From positions 310,001 through 374,000 of the forward strand of contig NZ_JBDWXV010000003.1 in assembly GCF_039982735.1 (NCBI RefSeq): a stretch of DNA of 64,000 bases, given 5' to 3'. Below, piece by piece: positions 26,782 to 34,486 of this stretch (within the stretch, counting starts at the first letter, position 1; each line of letters begins with the position of its first letter). This stretch comes from Saccharospirillum sp039982735. GTDB taxonomy: Bacteria; Pseudomonadota; Gammaproteobacteria; Pseudomonadales; Natronospirillaceae. The position numbers and the translations under genes are program-made. The notes beneath the pieces are model-generated. The model made no database searches. It worked only from the letters and a program-made list of their open reading frames with translations, and was not told the origin of the DNA.

Positions 26782-27993
26782 TCAGTGAATATCCTGATCC
26801 CTGAAACCTAGCAGATACAACACCGCATCCAACCCCAGGGTAGAAATCGCATGTCGCGCGCTTTCCCGCACGATGGGTTTAGCGCGAAAAGCAATGCCGA
26901 GCCCGGCCTGGCTGAGCATTGGTAAATCGTTGGCACCGTCACCCACAGCAATGGTCTGCTCCAGCTGAATGCCTTCTCGTTGCGCCAGTTCGTGCAGCAG
27001 CTCAGCCTTGCGGGCACCGTCTACAATAACGCCTTTCACTTCGCCGGTTACCCGTCCATCGGCAATTTCGAGTTCGTTGGCGTACACATAGTCGATGCCA
27101 AGGCGCTGCTGCAGATAATGGCCAAAATAGGTAAAGCCACCCGACAGAATCGCGGTTTTGAAGCCATAGGCCCGCAACGTACGAATCAGCCGCTCGGCGC
27201 CTTCGGTAATTGGCAATTGTGCGGCAATGCCGGTCAGCACCGATTCATCCAGCCCTTTCAACAACGCCATGCGCTGCCGGAAGCTTTGCTGAAAATCGAG
27301 CTCGCCAGACATCGCTCGTTCAGTAATGGCCGCGACCTGCTCGCCCACCCCGGCCGCCCGGGCCAGTTCGTCTATCACTTCGGTTTCGATCAGCGTTGAA
27401 TCCATATCGAAGCACACCAGGCGGCGGTTGCGCCGGTAGACGGTGTCTTGCTGAAAGGCGACGTCGATGTCGAGCTGGCTGCTGATGTCGAGAAACGCCA
27501 GACGCAGGGCATCCGGGCTGCTCGGTTGCCCGCGCAGTGTCAGTTCTATGCATGCTTTGCCACTGTCTGCCGGTGCATCCAGCGGGATTCGGCCAGTCAG
27601 GCGAGTAATGTCCTGAATGTTCAGTCCCTGCTCACTGACCACGGTAGATACCCGGGCCAGCTGCTCGGCAGTAATGCGGCGCGCCAGCAAGGTGAGCACA
27701 TAACGGTCTTTGCCCTGCTGGCCAACCCAGTCGGTGTAGGCGGGTTCTTCGACCGGGGTGAAACGGGCATGAATGCCCAGCTCGTGGGCCTTGAACAGTA
27801 TTTCCTTGAGCACGCCCGAAGTGTCGGCGCCCTCGGGCAATTGCAGCAACATGCCCAGGGAGACCTGGTCGTGAATGACCGACTGGCCCATGTCGAGGAG
27901 GATGACGCCGAATTCAGCCAGCGTTGTGGTGAGCTCGGCGGTCAGACCCATGCGGTCGTGACCACTCACCTTTAACATTAAAATGGAACTCAC
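26782..27993 (-). CDS. serB: Phosphoserine phosphatase with N-terminal ACT domains
   Basis: A 403-residue SerB catalysing the last step of serine synthesis. Residues 1-175 hold two ACT-like regulatory domains; the HAD domain follows with DMDST (catalytic D196 and D198), SGGF (284-287) and GDGANDL (351-357). This long form is usual in Pseudomonas and relatives, while E. coli SerB is shorter. A 59-residue gene lies 24 bases upstream on the same strand and is probably co-transcribed. Confidence 0.96.
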   Translation of the reverse strand: MSSILMLKVSGHDRMGLTAELTTTLAEFGVILLDMGQSVIHDQVSLGMLLQLPEGADTSGVLKEILFKAHELGIHARFTPVEEPAYTDWVGQQGKDRYVLTLLARRITAEQLARVSTVVSEQGLNIQDITRLTGRIPLDAPADSGKACIELTLRGQPSSPDALRLAFLDISSQLDIDVAFQQDTVYRRNRRLVCFDMDSTLIETEVIDELARAAGVGEQVAAITERAMSGELDFQQSFRQRMALLKGLDESVLTGIAAQLPITEGAERLIRTLRAYGFKTAILSGGFTYFGHYLQQRLGIDYVYANELEIADGRVTGEVKGVIVDGARKAELLHELAQREGIQLEQTIAVGDGANDLPMLSQAGLGIAFRAKPIVRESARHAISTLGLDAVLYLLGFRDQDIH

Positions 27994-28017
27994 CAGGCAC
28001 GGCTCCGGTCGGTGGAA

Positions 28018-28197
28018 TTACTCGCTCTTCAGATTGGCCAGTTCAGCCAGCGCCTGGTCGGTAACGGTTTGCAACTCAACGATCAGGTCTTCCGTCTCGT
28101 GGGTGGACATGGCGCGAACCCGGTCCGGACCCATCATAAACAGGCCCTTCTTGATCTGACTCAGTTGGGCGTGCAACTGCTCTACCGAATTACTCAT
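28018..28197 (-). CDS. Small conserved-looking protein upstream of serB (59 residues)
   Basis: A 59-residue frame starts at ATG 28197, with GAGGAAAC 5-12 bases upstream, and stops at 28018, just before serB. The protein is short and helical, begins MSNSVEQLHAQLSQIKKG, and has an MMGPDRVRAMSTHE centre and an acidic C-terminal helix. It has no membrane segment. Good codon use, a proper ribosome site and tight spacing support a real gene forming an operon with serB. I do not recognise a function; a coiled-coil dimer is plausible. Confidence 0.65.
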   Translation of the reverse strand: MSNSVEQLHAQLSQIKKGLFMMGPDRVRAMSTHETEDLIVELQTVTDQALAELANLKSE

Positions 28198-28466
28198 GCT
28201 GTTTCCTCATTGATTGGGACAGGGTGTGGACTGTGCGGATTCACTGAACCGCGGGTTCTTTATAGCCCGAAATACCGCTACCATAGCCGCCTTGAACACG
28301 GCAGGCGCTCCCCACAGGCAAACAGGGGCTCCTCTGACCGGGCTGCGGCTGCCACCATGGTGACAGGCCGCCGTATTGTATCGACTGGGACGCTGCGGAA
28401 CAATTAAGGAAGTTCCGAACATCGGGCCCGGACTTATTTCACCACCAGAGCACCCCAACACCCAGT

Positions 28467-29855
28467 ATGACGGCAGACACGCGCACTCCCCAGACACAAC
28501 CAGACGCCCGCCACGCGGCCAAAGGCCTGTTGTCCCGACACTGGCTACGCTGGCTATGGCAACCGCTAACCGGCTTTACGCTGGCGCTGTTGGTCATGGT
28601 GAACCTGATGCTCTGGTTGTTCTGGTATCAGCCTGCCAGCGATGCACTGACGCAGGCTGGCCGGCGCCTCGGCGAGAGCCTGTCCCGAACTCTGGCGTTC
28701 GACATTGCCGCGCCCCTGCAACGCGGCGACCGGCTGGCCATCAGCCTGCTGCTGAATCGCACCGCTGAAGAACCACTGGTGTTCAATGCCAGCCTGAACT
28801 CAACCAGCCAGGACATTACGCTGACGTCTCGTCCCGGTGGCCGCAACCCTGATGCCATCGACCGGTTCAGCCATCCGGTCTATTTTGAGTCAGATTTGCT
28901 CGGCAACGTTGAAATACAACTTGATGACCAGCCCCTGCGTTCCTGGCAGGAACGTGCTTACCGCGCCTGGTTTCTATTCAACCTGCTGGCCATGGCATTG
29001 GCAGGGGGTCTGATTGGCTGGCGCACCCGCCTGCAGGATCAGGCGACCCAGAAGCTCGCCACCCAACTGAGCGAGCAGATTCCGGAATGGCGAGATGCGT
29101 TCAGCGGCCCACCCGAACACCAGATTCGCATGCTGGTGCAACGCCTGAGCAATTCGCTGGATCGCAACGCCCAGGTGCTGCGTACCCTGGCCACCTCAAC
29201 CGACTCCGCCGAGGCAGAACGACTGCTTGAGCAGACCCATCTGGTGGGTGAAAAAGGGGCTTACTGCGATGTTGCTCTGCTCAATGTCCAATGTCACAAC
29301 TGGGATGCCCTGACCCGCCATTACGATGCTCACCAGTTGCAGGGGCTTTGGGCACGGTATGAACACCTGATCACCCAGGTGGGCGAGCTCTATGGTGGCG
29401 TGCTGCTTCCCGAAGGCTTCACGCTGGTCTTTGGCCTAAGCGACGAAGACCATTACGCCATGAACGCCGTCTGCGCGGCCCGGGTACTGCAAATGGCCGC
29501 CGAGCAGCTGCACCAGCAATCGCACCGGCAGCAGCCCAGTTTTGGCTATTCGCTTAGCGCAGGCCCGGCTTTTGTTTCCAGAACCACCAAGCACGGCATC
29601 CCCCTGCCTCTGGTTGCTGGCGATGCCTCCCAGTGGTTGCAACAGGTCAGCGCCCTGCAGCCCCGCGATACGCTCTACCTGGCCGAACCCATGTTGCAGG
29701 ATGCTGAACTGAACCGCAGCGTAGAAGTATCGCTGGTGCGTGATATCACTTTGTCGGACGGTTCCCGGCTGGAAGTCTGGGAACTCGATGCCATCAGTGG
29801 CAATCAGGATCAATTGCTGCGCTCGCAGGCACGCACGCTGCTGGAGGCGCAATGA
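28467..29855 (+). CDS. YtjB/AhpA-like membrane protein with cyclase-like C-terminal domain
   Basis: A 462-residue inner-membrane protein. A helix at about 33-55 and another at about 166-186 enclose a periplasmic domain, the layout of the YtjB/AhpA family found beside serB in many gammaproteobacteria, including E. coli. The cytoplasmic part (about 265-440) has the pattern of a class III nucleotide cyclase homology domain: GAYCDVALLNVQ, then YGGVLLPEGFTLVFG, then AVCAARVLQMA and GYSLSAGPAFVS. The metal-binding aspartates expected near LLNVQ and in the second motif are not evident, so catalysis is doubtful. The gene is divergent from serB and overlaps the next permease gene by ATGA. Confidence 0.65.
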   Translation: MTADTRTPQTQPDARHAAKGLLSRHWLRWLWQPLTGFTLALLVMVNLMLWLFWYQPASDALTQAGRRLGESLSRTLAFDIAAPLQRGDRLAISLLLNRTAEEPLVFNASLNSTSQDITLTSRPGGRNPDAIDRFSHPVYFESDLLGNVEIQLDDQPLRSWQERAYRAWFLFNLLAMALAGGLIGWRTRLQDQATQKLATQLSEQIPEWRDAFSGPPEHQIRMLVQRLSNSLDRNAQVLRTLATSTDSAEAERLLEQTHLVGEKGAYCDVALLNVQCHNWDALTRHYDAHQLQGLWARYEHLITQVGELYGGVLLPEGFTLVFGLSDEDHYAMNAVCAARVLQMAAEQLHQQSHRQQPSFGYSLSAGPAFVSRTTKHGIPLPLVAGDASQWLQQVSALQPRDTLYLAEPMLQDAELNRSVEVSLVRDITLSDGSRLEVWELDAISGNQDQLLRSQARTLLEAQ

Positions 29856-30874
29856 AGCAAGTGCCCGCAGCCTGGCTGTGGGCTGGGCTGATCGGAGTGT
29901 TCGCGGTCACGCTGCTTGCCAGTCTGGCGACCGGCCCCACGCATCTGCCCTGGTCCGCTCTGTTGAAACACCTCTTTACCGGCCCTGGCGACGATTTACA
30001 GGGGCTGATTCTCTGGCAAATCCGCATTCCCAGAACCCTACTGGCACTCTGTGTGGGCGCGCTGCTGGCGGTCTGCGGAGTTCTGATTCAAGGGTTGTTT
30101 CGCAACCCCCTGGCCGAGCCCGGTTTAATGGGGGTATCCAGCGGCGCTACGCTGATGGTCGTCGTTGTTCTGGTTCTGGCCAGTAGCCTGCCCAATGCCC
30201 TGCCCGCTGCTTTGCGACCCTTTCTGCTACCCCTGGTCGCCTTTGGCGGTGGCCTGGCCGCGACACGGCTGGTCATGCTGATTGGTCAAAGTAACCACTA
30301 CTCACCTCTGCGGCTGATTCTCGCCGGCGTTGCCTTCAATATGGTGGCCGCCGCCGGCATTGGTCTCTGCGCCTATCTGGCCACCAATGAGCAATTGCGC
30401 ACACTGACGTTCTGGAGCCTGGGTAGCTTTGCGGCGGCCAGCTGGTCGGGCGTGGCGATCACCGCAGCGGTGCTGGCCATCATCGCCCCGCTCGCTTACC
30501 GGCTATGGCGACCGCTCAACGCCCTGTTACTGGGTGAGTCCGAATGTCGCCACCTGGGCTTTGATGTGCCAGTGCTGAAACGACGCATTGTCTATCTCAG
30601 TGCTGCCGGGGTGGGTGCCGCCGTTGCCTTTACCGGCATCATCGGTTTCATTGGCCTGGTCGTGCCGCACATCGTGCGCATGCTGACCGGTGCCGACCAC
30701 CGTCGGTTGCTGCCACTCAGCCTGGCACTGGGTGCCCTGCTCACCCTGTGGGCTGACTGGTTGGCCCGCTCCGTCTTGAGCCCGGCCGAACTGCCGGTGG
30801 GTATCATTACCTCCTTGCTCGGCGGACCGTTTTTCATCTATTTAATCCATCGCCAGCGGGGCCGGTTGTTATGA
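29852..30874 (+). CDS. hmuU: FecCD-family ABC permease, hemin-type (HmuU-like)
   Basis: A 340-residue permease with about ten hydrophobic segments. Family signatures are WQIRIPRTLLALCVGALLAV, NPLAEPGLMGVSSGA, and GFIGLVVPHIVRMLTGADHR, the loop that contacts the ATPase. It belongs to the importers for heme, siderophores and vitamin B12. Heme is suggested by the ATPase that follows (ATGA overlap), which resembles HmuV. No binding-protein gene is adjacent; the nearest is 18 kb away and looks siderophore-specific. I see no Fur box in front of this unit. Confidence 0.82.
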   Translation: MKQVPAAWLWAGLIGVFAVTLLASLATGPTHLPWSALLKHLFTGPGDDLQGLILWQIRIPRTLLALCVGALLAVCGVLIQGLFRNPLAEPGLMGVSSGATLMVVVVLVLASSLPNALPAALRPFLLPLVAFGGGLAATRLVMLIGQSNHYSPLRLILAGVAFNMVAAAGIGLCAYLATNEQLRTLTFWSLGSFAAASWSGVAITAAVLAIIAPLAYRLWRPLNALLLGESECRHLGFDVPVLKRRIVYLSAAGVGAAVAFTGIIGFIGLVVPHIVRMLTGADHRRLLPLSLALGALLTLWADWLARSVLSPAELPVGIITSLLGGPFFIYLIHRQRGRLL

Positions 30875-31650
30875 CGCTGCGTGCCGATCAACTGACGCTG
30901 AGCCTGATTCCGGGCCAGCCCGTACTCACGGATGTGTCGATTAGGGTAACGCCGGGCAAGGTCACCGCCCTGGTCGGGCAAAACGGCGCTGGCAAGAGCA
31001 CCTTGCTAAAAGCCCTGAGCGGCGAACTCACGCCAGAACAGGGCAAGGTTACTCTGCATGACAAACCGATCCACGACTGGGAGGGGCAGGACAGAGCCCG
31101 TTTGCTCTCCGTACTGCCGCAGCAGCATGCACTGAATTTCGAATTTCGGGTCGAAGAAGTGGTCACACTCGGGCGCTACCCGCATGGCACTGGTCACCAA
31201 CGGGATAAACAGATCGTGAAGGAAGCCCTGGCGTTGTGCGATCTGAGTCAGTTCAGTCAACGCAGCATCGACGACATCAGCGGCGGTGAACGACAGCGCG
31301 TTCACCTGGCCCGGGTGCTGGCCCAAATCTGGGAAACCCAGCCGGAAGGCCCCTGCTTCCTACTGCTCGATGAGCCTACGACCGGGTTGGACCTGAGTCA
31401 TCAGCAGGCACTGTTCAAGGCTGTACAATACTTTGCCCGACGCGAAGTGGGCATTTTGCTGGTGGTACATGATTTGAACCTGGCGGCTCGTTATGCCGAT
31501 CAGGTGGTGCTGATGCATCAGGGCCACATCGTTGCGCAGGGCACACCTGACCAGGTCTTCCAAGCCGATACCCTGCAACGCTATTTCGATCTGGCGGTCA
31601 CCGTTCAGCGCCACCCGCGCCACGATTGTCCGCTGATCATTCCGGATTAA
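30871..31650 (+). CDS. hmuV: Heme-type ABC transporter ATPase (HmuV-like)
   Basis: A 259-residue ABC ATPase. Walker A is GQNGAGKST (36-44), the signature ISGGE (136-140), Walker B LLLDEPT (164-170) and the switch histidine H200. The phrases VLPQQHALNFEFRVEEVV and ARVLAQIW are typical of HmuV rather than BtuD or FepC. It pairs with the overlapping permease upstream. The Rieske gene follows after 30 bases and may be in the same transcript. Confidence 0.85.
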   Translation: MTLRADQLTLSLIPGQPVLTDVSIRVTPGKVTALVGQNGAGKSTLLKALSGELTPEQGKVTLHDKPIHDWEGQDRARLLSVLPQQHALNFEFRVEEVVTLGRYPHGTGHQRDKQIVKEALALCDLSQFSQRSIDDISGGERQRVHLARVLAQIWETQPEGPCFLLLDEPTTGLDLSHQQALFKAVQYFARREVGILLVVHDLNLAARYADQVVLMHQGHIVAQGTPDQVFQADTLQRYFDLAVTVQRHPRHDCPLIIPD

Positions 31651-31680
31651 CCCATAATTGAATTCGAACCAGGAGTATCA

Positions 31681-31998
31681 ATGATCGAACTTTGCTCTGT
31701 TCACGACCTGAACGAAGGTGAGTCACTCGGCTTCGATATCACCGACAAACCGGTTTTCGCGGTGCGCAAAGACGGTGAGATTTTCGTCTACCACAACGAA
31801 TGCCCGCACCTGGGCGTTGAGCTGGAATTTCAGGAAAACGATTTTCTGGACCTCGACGGTGCCCTGATCCAGTGCTCCACCCACGGTGCGCTGTTCGAGA
31901 TTGAAACCGGCCACTGCTTGTCTGGCCCCTGCCAGGGGGATTATTTGAAACCCGCTGAGTTTACGGTCAAGGATGACCTGCTGTACTTGGTTTCCTGA
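31681..31998 (+). CDS. Rieske [2Fe-2S] ferredoxin-like protein
   Basis: A 105-residue soluble Rieske protein. Cluster ligands are C41 and H43 in CPHLG, and C65 and H68 in CSTHG. It resembles the small ferredoxins of dioxygenases and NirD, but no oxygenase or reductase is nearby, so the electron partner is unknown. An AGGAG lies before the ATG. Its closeness to the heme-type transporter suggests, but does not show, a role in iron or heme metabolism. Confidence 0.88.
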   Translation: MIELCSVHDLNEGESLGFDITDKPVFAVRKDGEIFVYHNECPHLGVELEFQENDFLDLDGALIQCSTHGALFEIETGHCLSGPCQGDYLKPAEFTVKDDLLYLVS

Positions 31999-32041
31999 GA
32001 AAGGGGACCCTAGTTAATAATCATGTAAAAATGACCTACAT

Positions 32042-32166
32042 ACCAAGTGTTGGCTACCGGGTAGGCCTATCCGGGGTAGTCCGCAGCATGGATGCTGCGG
32101 CCTAGGCTCCATGGACGGATCTACGCCGACCCCGGATAGGCCTACCCGGTGGACGACACGAATTAT
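32042..32166. repeat. Cruciform intergenic element, copy E
   Basis: A 125-bp element between converging genes, close to copy C. The stem pairs ACCGGGTAGGCCTATCCGG followed by GGT with its exact inverted copy. The head has a 7-bp hairpin CCGCAGC-ATGGAT-GCTGCGG, where copy C has GGC-ATGGAT-GCC, and a second one TCC-ATGGAC-GGA. Stem bases differ from copy C while pairing is kept and the first loop is unchanged. The right end is GACACGAATT. Confidence 0.82.
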
Positions 32167-32199
32167 GGACACCTAAGCCGAAACAACCTCCGAACTTTG

Positions 32200-33393
32200 T
32201 CACTCAGCGACCTGAGCCAGATAAGGATGCCGCGCCAGATAGTCTCTGATTCGACTCACCGCTTCTTCCAGGCGAGATATCGAAACGGTGTAGGCAATAC
32301 GCACCGCACTGTGCTCAGTAGTCCCGCCAAAGTCGAGCCCCGGGGCAATGGCCACGCCGGTTTCTTCCAGCAATTGCTGACACCAGTCCATGGCGTCGTC
32401 ACAAACCGATGACACATCCACATAAAGGTAAAAAGCGCCATCCGGTTGCGCGAGGAGCGGAAGGCCTAAAGCCTCAATGGCCGGTGCCAACGCATCCCGG
32501 CGTGCCTTGAGTTCGGCAGCCCGGGCGAAACATTCTTTTTCTACTTCGGGAGTAAAAGCGGTCAATGCAGCTTGCTGGGCCATCGCAGGGGCCGACAGAA
32601 ACAGGTTTTGCGCCAGGCGTTCTGCTGCTTCAACCGCGTATTCGGGCACAACAACCCAACCCAGACGCCAGCCGGTCATGCCATAAAATTTCGAGAAGCT
32701 TTGGGTGACCCAGGCATCGTCGTTTACTTCCAGTGCTGTCGGCGGCAATGATTCGGTAAAGGTCAGACCGTGATAGATTTCGTCGGCAAACAAGGCAAGA
32801 TCATGACGGTGGGCAAAGTTTGAAGCGGCGGTCCACTCTTCGCGGGACAAAACCTGACCCGTCGGATTGCAGGGTGACGCCAGCAACAGGCCAGTGGTGT
32901 TTTCAGTCACAGCGGCTTCGAGGGCATCAATATCCAGTCGCAAGCCATCGGTCGACAGCGGAACCGAGATACCCTGACCATTGAGCACTTGCAGGAAATG
33001 CCGGTTGCAGGGGTAGCCGGGTTCGGGCAATAACACTCGCTTGCCGGGGTCGATGGTGGCCGCAAATGCCAGTAACAGGGCGCTCGAACCGCCCGGGGTT
33101 ACCGCTATTCGCGCCGGGTCGACGGTAATGCCATGCCAGCGCTGGTAGCGGTCGGCAATGGCGGCTCGCAGAGCCGGTATGCCCATGGCCGCAGTATAAC
33201 CCGTGTGCCCGTCCGCCAATGCTTGCTGGCCTGCCTTTATGATAGCCTCTGGCGTTCCAAAATCCGGCTCACCCACGAACAGGCTTATCACGGAACGCCC
33301 TTCGGCTTCCATGGCCCGGGCTTTGGCGAGCACGCCCATAACGTGAAAGGGCGCGATGTGTCGGGTACGATCGGCAAGCCGGTTGGCGGACAT
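32200..33393 (-). CDS. Class I/II PLP-dependent aminotransferase
   Basis: A 397-residue fold-type I aminotransferase of the aspartate/aromatic superfamily. The cofactor lysine is K235 in SFSKFYGMTGWRLG; NPTG (176-179) and D204 in FADEIYHG complete the PLP site. Substrates in this subfamily range over aspartate, alanine and aromatic amino acids, and the sequence does not decide. The start ATG 33393 has CAGGTAG upstream; a longer frame extends 55 codons further but is not family-like. It faces gluQ across a shared divergent promoter region. Confidence 0.88.
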   Translation of the reverse strand: MSANRLADRTRHIAPFHVMGVLAKARAMEAEGRSVISLFVGEPDFGTPEAIIKAGQQALADGHTGYTAAMGIPALRAAIADRYQRWHGITVDPARIAVTPGGSSALLLAFAATIDPGKRVLLPEPGYPCNRHFLQVLNGQGISVPLSTDGLRLDIDALEAAVTENTTGLLLASPCNPTGQVLSREEWTAASNFAHRHDLALFADEIYHGLTFTESLPPTALEVNDDAWVTQSFSKFYGMTGWRLGWVVVPEYAVEAAERLAQNLFLSAPAMAQQAALTAFTPEVEKECFARAAELKARRDALAPAIEALGLPLLAQPDGAFYLYVDVSSVCDDAMDWCQQLLEETGVAIAPGLDFGGTTEHSAVRIAYTVSISRLEEAVSRIRDYLARHPYLAQVAE

Positions 33394-33500
33394 AACTGCT
33401 ACCTGCAAAGACTGAAAACCGTGGGCATAATGCAGAATCGGTGACGCCCAGTCCAATACCAGCGCGCTATTCACTGTCTTTAATGGAGAACCTGACCAGC

Positions 33501-34364
33501 ATGACGGCTCAGCCACCACGCTATCGCGGGCGTTTCGCCCCCTCGCCCACCGGACCACTGCACCTTGGCTCTTTGCTGGCGGCGCTGGTCAGCTACCTCG
33601 AGGCCCGGCGGCATGGCGGTGAATGGTGGGTACGCATTGAGGATCTGGACCCGCCGCGAACCCAGCCGGGTGCCAGCGATGCCATTCTGCGTAGCCTGGA
33701 GGCTCATGGCCTGGTGTGGGATTCGTCGGTGATGCACCAGAGCCAGCGCGATGATACCTATCAAAACGCCTTCGAGGTTTTGGCTGACCGGGATCACGTG
33801 TTCTGGTGCCGCTGCAGCCGCAAGCAGCTCGCCGGGAATCCGGTTTATCCGGGCACATGCCGCGCCTGTCGCCAGCCCCGGGCCGATGCCGCCATCCGCT
33901 TTCAGACACCCGACATCGACGATGCCTTTAGCGACTTGTTCCAGGGGCCGCAGCAAACGGCACTGGCGCGCGACTATGGCGATGTCGTGATTCGCCGGCG
34001 CGACGGTCTGTTTGCCTACCAGCTGGCCGTGGTAGTGGACGACGCCGACCAGGGTATGACCGACATCGTGCGCGGCATCGATTTGCTCAGCTCCACCTTC
34101 TGGCAGCGGGCGCTGTACAGGGCACTGGGTCATGAGTGCCCGAACCATGCACATTTCCCCGTGTTGGTTCATGCTGGTCAAAAGCTCAGCAAACAGAATT
34201 GTGCGCCTGCTCTAGACGACCGCCAGGCCACGGCCAACCTGATGCAGCTCTGGCCCTGGCTTGGCCTTGATGTTCAAGCCGACACGCCGGAGCGTATGCT
34301 TACCGAGGCCCTTGTGAAATGGTCTCCCACCCGCCTGTATGGGTTAGCTGAGATTCCGCTTTAA
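33501..34364 (+). CDS. gluQ: Glutamyl-Q tRNA(Asp) synthetase
   Basis: A 287-residue truncated glutamyl-tRNA synthetase that attaches glutamate to the queuosine of tRNA-Asp. The HIGH-type motif is HLGS after RFAPSPTGPL, the KMSKS-type motif is KLSKQN, and a CxC...YPGTC zinc site is present. The anticodon-binding domain is absent, as expected. I chose ATG 33501 (TGGAGA upstream). In Pseudomonas this gene precedes cbrA directly; here two signalling genes lie between them. Confidence 0.94.
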   Translation: MTAQPPRYRGRFAPSPTGPLHLGSLLAALVSYLEARRHGGEWWVRIEDLDPPRTQPGASDAILRSLEAHGLVWDSSVMHQSQRDDTYQNAFEVLADRDHVFWCRCSRKQLAGNPVYPGTCRACRQPRADAAIRFQTPDIDDAFSDLFQGPQQTALARDYGDVVIRRRDGLFAYQLAVVVDDADQGMTDIVRGIDLLSSTFWQRALYRALGHECPNHAHFPVLVHAGQKLSKQNCAPALDDRQATANLMQLWPWLGLDVQADTPERMLTEALVKWSPTRLYGLAEIPL

Positions 34365-34486
34365 TCCAAACCACCAATTTTAACCCGGAAAAAAACAGAC
34401 ATTTATTCGTTCCTCGCCTGTTTGCTGGCGCGAACCTGACTGCGGGTTTACGCTAAAGAGACTTTGCTTTCGGGTTGCACTGTTTC

